Assembly (NCBI RefSeq): GCF_001039355.2
Contig: NW_019774514.1
Span: 324,722 to 388,721, forward strand
Direction: 5' to 3'
Length of the DNA stretch: 64,000 nt
Source of the DNA: Lingula anatina
Taxonomy: Eukaryota > Brachiopoda > Lingulata > Lingulida > Lingulidae
The first letter of the stretch is position 1, and every line of letters begins with the position of its first letter. This document shows positions 54,789-64,000 of the stretch, one piece after another. The notes below the pieces were generated by a model, which saw only the letters and a program-made list of their open reading frames with translations, searched no databases and was not told where the DNA came from. A program made the position numbers and the translations under genes.

Positions 54789-56388
54789 CCGACGACACCA
54801 CATGGTTTTCTGTTTTCACGCTCATGTTATGTGACACATACCGGTAGTTCTCAAATAACTGAAAGATACAGAAAAAGACAATAAACAGTGAAATGGTAAA
54901 GGATATACATTAGAGGTAGGTTTATTTGATTTAAATTTTTAAAAAAATTGATGAAAGGTATTTATATATTAAAGGGAAAATATCAGTGATTTACAAATGA
55001 TTAAATATTCTCCTTGATTCTATCTTTCGTGAAAAAATATATAATTTAGATGTTGGTTTACATCAACCCTATAGCAGAAAATTATCTACGCAGTCGAAAA
55101 CTATTCCCCGCATTCATCAATTATCAATCTGTGATTATAAGGTTATTAGTTGTATTTTTAAAAAGTCAGTGGTGACATGAAAAAATAGGTGTGGTATTTT
55201 ATTTCATTTTTCTATACATAAACCGCTCATATATTTATAGGACTATATTCAAACTGGGTGAATTATTTAAAACATCGAAACAGGTGATCGCACATAGAGG
55301 CTCTTCAGGGACAAAAATGTCAAAGAATATAGATTGGATCAACTTTGCACTGCAAAATGAAACTGATGTTGATTAATTAAAAAAGGGGGATTATTGGCAG
55401 ACAACGGTCTTTAAAACTTTGATTGAAAAATTCAACACAATAAATAACAGACTACATGTATATTTTAGTGTGAGATATCTTGACGAATGAAAAATTATAC
55501 GTTCATATACAATAAGGCAGCCCAATAAAAGTATATCGGTAGTTGCTACGTCTATACGTATCATCTTTGGTTTTTATTGTGTCAATCGACAGAGTGTTTC
55601 CATTTTTCATGGATAAGACGATTCTCTATCGCATGTAGCTCCCCAGCAGATCCTGTTGACACCAATTTCTTCACTTGGATCTAGGACCCAATAAACCTTT
55701 TTTGCTTGGATGAGGAAAGGCACCGGGTATTTAATCCAAGGAAAAGACGAAGAATAGCATAGACATGACCTCCGAGCTACGGGTCTTTTATTCTGTCATG
55801 GGACCATCATGCGCATCTCTCTTTCTCTCTCTCTTTACTTGGTTAGTAATAGTAAGCGTATAGGTGAAATTTTTGGAATGAAGCATTTATACATTTAATT
55901 TTGATTCGGGGTCATACGAGGTCCAATATCGCAGTGACGTTTAAAAACACACTTGCAATAAGTTAGCTTTAGACATCAGCGTGCACATACAAGTATGAAA
56001 ATGTTTGGAATTATGGGTTGATTATCAAAACGGTATCTTGTCTTTTAGTTGTATTCAGTTTATTTCCGGACTTATCAAGTTTATTCATAATGTGGTTAAC
56101 TGCAACTCTTTTTCTAAAATAAAATAGGTGCAGTGCGCTGCATATTACATAGTATATCGATTATTTTAGCGAATATTGCTTGTATCATGCGGGATCTTGG
56201 GTTCAGGCGGAATTAACCAAAGGATCTATGTCTAAAATCACAAAACTGACGTAGATATGCGCTATATTGTCATTCTTGAAGGTAGCTAGAATACTGTCGG
56301 AAGAAAACATGCCCATTGCGACCTATTGACTTCTGTCGCTTCTAATTGTATGTCCCTACCGATGACGCCATGGAATACCATTCCTAAT

Positions 56389-56427
<39 letters not shown>

Positions 56428-56687
56428 TTATTATTATTATTTTTTATTTTTATTTTATTTATTTATTTTTTTTTTTTTGTAAATGTGGAACATCAATGTA
56501 CATCTGTAGAAGGCGCTCTGATATGTTGGTTCCAAAATAAATGGCGATAAATGTGCTTGACTTTTTGGCCTACTTCAGCTACTATAATCATACCGTACAT
56601 ACATGTACAGATTAATACCAGTATATGAAACCGCCATAATGTGTTCCATCCTATTCTATTCTCCTTGTTGATGCATACACGGTTTAG
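54789..56687. other. Non-coding stretch
   Basis: AT-rich, with no supported gene; includes an (ATTT)n/(ATT)n microsatellite at 56387-56478. Confidence 0.45.
56387..56478. repeat. (ATTT)n and T-rich microsatellite
   Basis: About eleven TTTA units, then TTA units and T runs. Confidence 0.9.
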
Positions 56688-56933
56688 ATGATAAACAATG
56701 ATCTACGATCAGTTGCTCTAGAGAAACTAGAAAAATACATAAATATCGAGGCAACAGACATTCACAAACATGGAAATTATATGAGTATTATTGAACTCTG
56801 GGCCCAGGAGCCTGACGTAGCCAAAGTAGTTAACCTTCTGGAGAAGCTCATCTTGTGGCACCTTGAAGCACGAGCAAATGTTTTCAGTCATGCCTTAAAA
56901 GAAATAAGATATCTCATACTCAATAGTTTATAA
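56688..56933 (+). CDS. Possible exon with a death-fold-like helical segment
   Basis: Eighty-one codons follow GGTTTAG, a possible splice acceptor that also places an in-frame stop just before the ATG. The product is a run of amphipathic helices: LRSVALEKLEKYINIE, then IIELWAQEPDVAKVVNLLEK, then HALKEIRYLIL. The central part resembles helices 4-5 of death domains of the MyD88/Pelle type (LLxxWxxxPxAxVxxLLExL). A death fold is inferred from pattern memory only. No upstream partner exon was identified, so it may be a terminal exon, a small gene or a fragment. An ATT microsatellite follows the stop. Confidence 0.3.
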   Translation: MINNDLRSVALEKLEKYINIEATDIHKHGNYMSIIELWAQEPDVAKVVNLLEKLILWHLEARANVFSHALKEIRYLILNSL

Positions 56934-56935
56934 AA

Positions 56936-56977
<42 letters not shown>

Positions 56978-59451
56978 ATATAGTTAAAAAATGAGAATAA
57001 GTGTAGAAATGGAAATATTTTGTCTTTTTATATTTTAAAAGCCGAGCCTTGAGGAGACAAGAATAAATTATAGTTAGAAGCAGTTTGAACAAGGGGTCGT
57101 GAAAATTTTCTTTGTCATATTATCAATTTACAATTCAAAATGACTTTCACTAGCTGTAGGGCCTAACTGTATTTGCTGAAATAAAATTATGTTTGTAAAA
57201 CTACAGTTTGTTTTATGTTCATTTTCAACTTCAGTGTCTCATTTAGTACTTAAGATGCATTCGAATCACGTTGTATTCCCCAAATTATCTTTTATATCAC
57301 TTTTTAATCGTTGTCGATTCCTTGGAGGCTACTATAAATACAGCAGAGAGAGCAAGAGTGAGACTTACGCAAATATTACCAAAAAGTGTTCGTAATTCAG
57401 GTGACTCATATGTTAAATTTTTATGAGTATTTTCTCCTACATAAATAGCAATGCATATCTCAGGAAAATATAACGTATAATAATACCATAACTTGTCTTA
57501 CAGGGACTGTTCAGGCACATGTGCTTTTGTTTCAAAGACTTGCTGAATCCTTCATACAGCACATTTGTAAGCACTACTAAATATTTGGCACTCTCGCTTG
57601 CGATAATGTCGAAAACATTGTTATGGGCAGTAAGAAAACATAACGAGAGAAAAAAAAAGAGCTGCCAAAAGGCTCATATATTCGCACTTGTCTCCCCCAT
57701 CGTAGTCATCGTCATTAACATTATTATCACCATTATCGCTTTTCCAACCCATTTGCCGTGTGCATCCAAAAGCGTGTCGCCATTTATTCTTATTTCAAAA
57801 TTGTAATTACCTGTATTTCTTGAAAATGAAGGGGAACTTGCTTCCAAGATGGCTTTAAATATTTGGCTCGTCAATTCAATACCCTTATACCAACGCCTAG
57901 AGAAAGTTGTCAAGATAATTAAAGGCTGTCCTTGTTAGGAGAGAAAATTGACACCTCCATGCAAGAAAACTGGATGTGCGACAATCAATTGCATATATGA
58001 CCCCGCAGCTTCTTCCAACCAATTGACCAATCTAAATCTGAATAGAAAGGTCACCGATAAGCTACTTGAAAGAAGTACAGAATATTTGTAAGTTTTTCTC
58101 TGATGCATTAAATCAAATATATAAATCACATTTTTGAAGTCTGTTTTCTTTCTTTTTTTTGTGTGTGAAAACAAAAAGTAAGAGGGAAATTTTCGAAGCA
58201 TATTAAAATTATTTTGAAATACCAATCATTATCGAGGGACCTATACATCTTTGACTAGGGCATGTCTTACAGGGTCTTTCAACAATAACAACCACGCATG
58301 CTGTTCAAGACGAGTTTTGAATTTTTATATCAAAACAGAAACATGCAGATTGGAAAAAGTACCCGCAGTCCATGATGCCATGATGCTATGGCCTCGCTGC
58401 AGTAGTTGCGACAATGTAGTATTTTGTAGGATTTTGTGTAGGATATTTTGGTCCTGACTGCAATCAATCATCTTCATTGCGAAACTCCTTGAATCATTAA
58501 ATAATTCAACAATCTTTGGAAATCGTGCATTGTCAAACTCATGCAAAGGCAGAAAGAATGGTGTGTGTGCCTTTTGAAGATGGGGTTGGACTTTTTTCTA
58601 CACATATTACATAAACACACACACATAAAAAATATAAGTTTCCTCTGAAAATGCTAGCTGGGTAGAAAACAAACGTTAGAATATTCGGACTTGAGAAATT
58701 TCAAAGACAGGATGCACAACAGGAGAATACCGAAGCCTTTGTCTTCATGTTTATATAAATTGCCCCTTTGAAAATATATGGCTTCATCTCCATCCAGCTG
58801 TAAGAAATGTCTGCCAATTATCTTTGTCAAAGCAAGCGGCCTAACGAGTCCAAGCCATGGTCAGGTTGAAGATTTTACCTGAGATAAAATCTATTGAGAG
58901 ATAGATGCTCACGGTTAGTTGACCATCGTTTTCGATCCTGTGTGTTATCTTCTCTTACATCTTCATTGTGAAGCCGAAAAACAATCGGGTGCTGGGGCGT
59001 TGTGACCTAGAGGAAAAGGAGGGACATAAACCAGCTGGTGCGTCATTCTGGCTTGACTGCAGACACGACAAGAGGCGAAAGGTAGTCCTATCTGATGAGG
59101 TCAGTCTCAAATTTTATGTTTCTATCCTCTATTTTTCTTCATCAAACGGTATATGAACAGAAGTTGAATTGTGTCTGTATCCTTATGCATTAATGCATTA
59201 TTGGATATCATAGTCGTTTGGTCGCCATGTAAGGGGTCTATCTAAGGGTGTTTTCCACCTTTCTCGATCTTGCTCAGTGCCCAAACTATTTCAGAAAGAA
59301 GTTACCCCAGGCACATACAGGGTGTTATTTTTCATCCTGGTAATTTTAGTTATGAAAATAGGTACAATGTCCAACTGCTCATAGTTTCTTCACTTTTCTT
59401 GACTTTCTAGAATTGGTCCACTGCACAATTTAGCGTAATAATTTCACAGCC
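56934..59451. other. Region between the helical ORF and the collagen/EGF gene
   Basis: Contains an ATT microsatellite at 56937-56975. A non-AT-rich open stretch ending near 59100 (GATGAG before GTCAGT) might be a 5' UTR exon of the collagen/EGF gene, because that gene's first coding exon starts at an acceptor (TTTCACAG) only two bases before the ATG. Nothing else was seen. Confidence 0.35.
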
Positions 59452-62400
59452 ATGAGACTGCGAGAGATATGGCTGGCCAGCGCTTTATGTATCGCTATTG
59501 GTAAGTGTGATCTTGCTAATTAACCATCAGATTTGTTCTTCATTAAATTCTCATTTCTGTTGCCATATCCACAAGTCAATTTGCGACATGTTTGAGACAT
59601 GTCTGAGACGTTCGCAATTCTCGTGAGATGCCTCAGTGTTCGGACTAATATGAGGAGGTACTATCCTCTACCAGGCCCACAGATTAATTTTCACTGGATA
59701 TTTACGCAAATGTCTCCGGCTAATTCATGACGATTTTCTCTGCCGTGCCAAACAGTATTAGTCAGAAATACATCCGTGAGTATGTAGTGAAAAATCAATC
59801 TGTGGCCCGGGTAGATAGAGTGTTAGTGAGCACCATTTGCCAGATCAGATATGGGCTCAAATAGCACTCATTCACTCAAAATCATTATCTTACCGGTACA
59901 AAGGAGGGTTGGGGGGGGGGGGGGTAAAATAAATACACAGAGGCACAGAACTCCAAGAAGCATGCTTTATGTGCTCAGTTTTGCAGTATACTATCGGCAC
60001 CTGGGAGAGATGAACTGTGAGAGAGATGGACAACGTCCATCTTTTCGAAATGGTGGACCTGCTAGAATATGGGATTCAGCGACTCGGTGCAAATCATGAA
60101 TATCGTAACAACCTAAAATTGCACAAACCGCTTACCCTTTACCAAAGTTCACATCTTACTATCACGTAAACAAACTTTTTTAAAAGATTACAACGTGATC
60201 CCTTCGATATTGTTTTAACCTAAGCCTTAAACTTGAAAACATCGCTCTGGTTATCTAGGCAGGGGCCAGGGACCAACAGGACCGACTGGGCCCACAGGTC
60301 CGGACGGACTGGATGGACTTGACGGCATAGGTGGGTTGCCGGGGCCAGCGGGGCCTACTGGAGCCACGGGTCTTGCAGGGTTAACGGGAATGAAGGGGGC
60401 CATTGGTGCATCAGGAGTGGACGGTAGAGACGGAAATCCGGGTCCCCAAGGACCTCCTGGCCCAAAAGGTGACGTTGGTATGAAGGGAGCGGTTGGTGTA
60501 ACAGGACCGACTGGCTTGAATGGACTTCCTGGATTGGATGGAGTAGACGGGGTTCCTGGCACACCCGGAGTGAATGGGACGGCTGGAGCAACGGGAGCTA
60601 CAGGTGAGCTGCACGCAAGGTATTTATCAAAAATAAAAAGACTTTACAGAAAGCAAAAATTTTGTGAAGATACCCAATTGGCGTTATGCTGTTCACCCTC
60701 TCACTTAAACACACAGTCTAAGTAGTTTCAAACGAAACACTACAGACGACCCACATTAATATCGTTTTAGGTCCGCAAGGTTTAAAAGGAGACACGGGGG
60801 TTATGGGGCCCCCTGGTAACACGGGTCAGACGGGTTCTGTAGGACCCACGGGGCCCACTGGGCCGACAGGAGAGAAGGGGGATTCTGGTGAGAGTATTGT
60901 AGGACCAACCGGACCAACAGGCTCTGTTACTAGTAAGTAGTCGTTCAAAATACTTTTAAGGTAATTTGTATGCAAGAAACATTTTGAGTATTTTACACAT
61001 GTCCATACAACGGAATGTGTCGTCGTGAGGCGTAACATACAAATTCATTTAAACATTCAGTGGGCGTGTACCGTTGATTCTCCGTTCGCAAGAATAACAA
61101 CACCAATGGCTTCAGTTTTCTATTCATTAGTCTCCTTCGCAAGCAGTTATTTTTTGAATGAGTCTACTTTCACTTCTGGTCGATTACTTACAGTTAAGTG
61201 GCACAAAACAACAATCATGATAGAAGTAATGTACTAACTTTTTTTGTGCTCTAGACTGGTTTCTAATAAAGCATCATTCCACACCTCTCTCTCTAGAAAT
61301 ACTAAAATATTTTGTTATAAAACAAAAGGGCAAGGATAACGGCGCTAAAGAATTAGGCTGAATTTGTCACAACTAACTTATTTTCAAAACTTTTCTCCAG
61401 ACATAAACGAGTGTGCGGCAGATAACGGTGCCTGTGGACAAGTATGTATAGATACGGCAGATGGCCATTACTGCTCCTGTCGCCCTGGATACAGACTGGT
61501 GCCGCAAATTTCCGATTGCCTGGGTAATTCATAATATTTTTAAATTAAAATGTGAAAATCTTAATTAATTACCTCTGCCAGGGATGCAGGTAACGGTGTC
61601 ATCGGCGTTAGTTTATTTTCGTTTGTTTATTGACAAAGTATTTCAATACTGTCGTTTAATTAATTTATTTCATTTGTATTTCTTTCTTCATTCTTTTTCA
61701 AAGAATTAAATTGGCTGTGCACCAAAGGAACTTTTAAAAAACATTTCTGTATTTACTTATTTTTCAAATGTATTTTTTCAGAATACGTAGACTGCACATA
61801 CACTGAAATACCAGCCACCCAGCTCCTTGGTCACAGCAAGATATCAAGAGGAATAGCATCAGCAGAAGCCTGCCAAGCTTTGTGTGACGCAGAAAATACG
61901 TTTGTCTGTCAGTCTGTTCAATTTGTTTTAACAGCCTTTGATACCTATTTGTCTGGTGACTGTGTACTCTCCACGTCTACAATACGCACGACAGTCCAAG
62001 AGAATGTGATTAGCAACGACAATGTTACTCTTTTCGAGCGATCGTGTTATACGAACGGTAAGTAAATAAGAAGGAAATAATCTGTATTATTTCAGTAAAA
62101 ATAAAGCGTTTTTTATCGACAGCTGTTATACGAGCAAAATAACTTGTGTGAAATATGTAAAAACAATAAGGGCAAAAATTTTGTATGGAAATTTTGGAAA
62201 TGCTGATGAAATTAAAGGGAAACGTTACTGTCATCCATATAAAGAGAAAAAACCCCTTAGTTGATCACATTCCATAGAATGCAGTGTAGCTCGTGAAAAT
62301 GTACTTGCCATTTTTAGGCTTTCAGTACGCGAACTCCCCAAAAGTGTTTATTTTTATTAAGAATTGGAGGCAGTTATAATATTTCCTATCAAATTTGTCA

Positions 62401-64000
62401 CTGAAAAATCAAACAGTTTGTACAAAGGTCCCATTTGAAATTGGGTGTTTTCTTTTCAGTAACGGACAAGTCTTCTTTTCGCTGTGTGGGAACAAGTGCA
62501 CATGGCGGCGAACCAATTTGCGTGTGCAAGGCGCTCCAAGGTGTAAACGAACTTTTAAATGGAACCGAATGCACAAGTTAGTGATTATTTTTTCAAATAT
62601 TAGAATAGTCTTACATTGTGTCAAGAAACTCATATTTTTTCTGAGAGCAACTCCACTGCAAGGCTAATCACTCGTGCACAGATTAAAATTAAAAAAAAAA
62701 AAAAAAATTAAACTAGTGTGCTCCAGCAAAACACTAAAGCAAGTATGTCCCAGGAACAGTGCCTCTTCATTAAAAGCTTCATTCATTAATGATATTTTAC
62801 AGACGTAAACGAATGTTTTGAGCGCAATGGCGGATGTGATCAATTCTGTATAGACACAGCGGGTAGCTATCGTTGTGAGTGCGAGTCAGGCTACAATCTG
62901 GCAGACAACGGACAAACATGCACAGGTAAGAGTTAAAGTTCTTTCCAAAAATGTGATTGCCATGGACTTTAGAAAAATTGTAAAAATACCAAATATCATG
63001 ATTTATTGCATGAAAGGTATCACTATTGAATGTATATGCTTATCCTCCTGTACAGTCTGAGCAATGTAAAAAATGCACCTTGTTTTTTATGAAATTGTTA
63101 TGGCTTTTTTGATGTGTGTGTGTTGTGTTCTTAGAAAACTTGAATAGTTTCTAACATGTTTTAATTCTTTACAGATGTCAACGAGTGTGAATCTGCANAA
63201 AAAAATTTAAACTAGTGTGCTCCAGCAAAACACTAAAGCAAGTATGTCCCAGGAACAGTGCCTCTTCATTAAAAGCTTCATTCATTAATGATATTTTACA
63301 GACGTAAACGAATGTTTTGAGCGCAATGGCGGATGTGATCAATTCTGTATAGACACAGCGGGTAGCTATCGTTGTGAGTGCGAGTCAGGCTACAATCTGG
63401 CAGACAACGGACAAACATGCACAGGTAAGAGTTAAAGTTCTTTCCAAAAATGTGATTGCCATGGACTTTAGAAAAATTGTAAAAATACCAAATATCATGA
63501 TTTATTGCATGAAAGGTATCACTATTGAATGTATATGCTTATCCTCCTGTACAGTCTGAGCAATGTAAAAAATGCACCTTGTTTTTTATGAAATTGTTAT
63601 GGCTTTTTTGATGTGTGTGTGTTGTGTTCTTAGAAAACTTGAATAGTTTCTAACATGTTTTAATTCTTTACAGATGTCAACGAGTGTGAATCTGCAGAAT
63701 CACCATGTAATGATGATGAAACCTGTATAAATACTTTTGGAAGCTACGCCTGCCTGTCCACCAACTCTTCCTCACCCAAAAAAAGCAAACACAGGCATCC
63801 CAGACCTCCACACACTCCTCGACCGGGGCATCCCAGCCCTCCCCGCACTCCTCGACCAGGGCACCCCACACCTCCCCGCACTCCTCGACCAGGGCATCCC
63901 AGCCCTCCCCGCACTCCTCGACCAGGCCACCCCACACCTCCCCGCACTCCTCGACCAGGCCACCCCACCCCTCCCCGCACTCCTCGACCAGGGCACCCCA
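59452..64000 (+). CDS. Secreted collagen-like / EGF / PAN-domain protein, 3'-incomplete
   Basis: Exons read: 59452-59500 (signal peptide [17 protein letters not shown]), 60259-60603 and 60771-60932 (Gly-X-Y collagen repeats with interruptions), 61401-61523 (calcium-binding [13 protein letters not shown]...), 61782-62057 (PAN/apple-like, with Cys in QALCDAEN and FVCQSVQF), 62460-62576 (Cys-rich linker), 62803-62925 (calcium-binding [19 protein letters not shown]), 63302-63424 (identical copy, probably artefactual) and 63674-64000+. All introns read are GT-AG and phase 1, the exon-shuffling pattern. The last exon starts as an EGF ([12 protein letters not shown]) but keeps only four cysteines before running into Ser/Lys-rich sequence and an 11-residue Pro/Arg repeat with no stop. 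An extracellular-matrix or adhesion role is inferred. No named orthologue is recognised. Confidence 0.82.
59662..59818. mobile_element. MITE, copy B, in intron 1 of the collagen/EGF gene
   Basis: The left end TATCCTCTACCAGG...CACAGATTAATTTTCAC and the right end (reverse complement TATCTACCCGGGCCACAGAT, then TGATTTTTCAC) form inverted repeats. These match the termini of the element at 47618-47731. It is more diverged than copy A and its target duplication is not clear. Confidence 0.6.
59911..59924. repeat. Poly-G run
   Basis: Fourteen consecutive G in intron 1 of the collagen/EGF gene. Confidence 0.9.
62701..63197. repeat. Left copy of a 0.5-kb duplicated block with an EGF exon
   Basis: Recurs at 63199-63696 after the single N at 63198. 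The only difference seen is in the leading A/T run. It contains one full EGF exon, its intron and the first 23 bases of the next exon, cut off at the N. Confidence 0.9.
63199..63696. repeat. Right copy of the 0.5-kb duplicated block
   Basis: Identical EGF exon (63302-63424) and intron, then continues past the break point into the complete next exon. A one-N junction plus intron-level identity argues for an assembly duplication. Confidence 0.9.
63802..64000 (+). repeat. 33-bp coding tandem repeat (Pro/Arg 11-mer), six units to window edge
   Basis: Units encode (S/T)[10 protein letters not shown]; the first is [11 protein letters not shown]. The first residue runs R, S, T, S, T, T. Other differences between later units are synonymous (GGG/GGC, CAT/CAC, ACA/ACC). 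The array continues beyond the window. Confidence 0.9.

Noticed and set aside
60251-60614. Pro-rich minus-strand frames opposite the collagen exons
   Set aside because: Antisense shadows of Gly-X-Y codons; the plus strand has the signal peptide, splice sites and EGF exons.
62875-63559. Two identical 61-residue plus-strand frames
   Set aside because: Out-of-frame readings of the duplicated EGF exon and intron.
63677-63996. Gly/Trp-rich minus-strand frames at the right edge
   Set aside because: Antisense of the 33-bp repeat; synonymous variation supports the plus-strand frame.
63802-64000. CRISPR array
   Set aside because: The 33-bp units are contiguous without unique spacers and code for a peptide in a eukaryotic gene.

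Overview
The window is AT-rich nuclear DNA from an invertebrate animal. The evidence is spliced genes with GT-AG introns, a rhodopsin-family GPCR, a DCAF10 orthologue, a KCTD-type BTB protein and an EGF/collagen/PAN matrix protein, plus very large non-coding spaces full of di-, tri- and tetranucleotide microsatellites. Frequent TACATGTA and AGGCCTA words fit a marine lophotrochozoan or invertebrate deuterostome, but I cannot resolve the phylum. No bacterial, CRISPR, viral, rRNA or tRNA feature was found.

Layout. 2-493 may be the last two coding exons of a gene entering from the left. 494-16000 is almost gene-free; it holds a 0.75-kb duplicated block around a single N (8661) and a 48-codon small ORF with two CxxC pairs (12532-12678). 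16001-17281 (minus) is a single-exon class A GPCR. 17282-26140 holds an 866-base poly-T run and a second single-N duplication. 26141-34296 (plus) is DCAF10, rebuilt here from eight coding exons that stay in frame to 776 residues. 36462-39419 (plus) is a single-exon 985-residue Ser/Thr kinase with a long acidic tail, short internal repeats and a Cys-rich hydrophobic C-terminus. 41663-44331 (minus) is a two-exon gene joining a USP-type DUSP and ubiquitin-like module, a coiled coil and a KCTD BTB domain. 44332-59451 is mostly non-coding, with a MITE, microsatellites and two doubtful coding stretches. From 59452 to beyond the right edge lies a secreted collagen/EGF/PAN protein in which every intron read is phase 1; it runs into an 11-residue Pro/Arg tandem repeat.

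How the genes relate. Three consecutive loci touch ubiquitin biology: DCAF10 (CUL4-DDB1 substrate receptor), the kinase (two tandem ubiquitin-binding-like helices, inferred) and the DUSP-UBL-BTB protein (candidate CUL3 adaptor). This is suggestive only; they are not an operon and may be neighbours by chance. The DUSP-UBL/coiled-coil/BTB fusion is the most unusual gene seen, and a phase-0 splice junction supports it.

Assembly caution. Single Ns at 8661, 25155 and 63198 each separate two near-identical copies of the flanking sequence. The 866-base homopolymer and a 208-base N gap add to this. These look like joining artefacts or unmerged haplotypes. The one at 63198 creates a false extra EGF exon.
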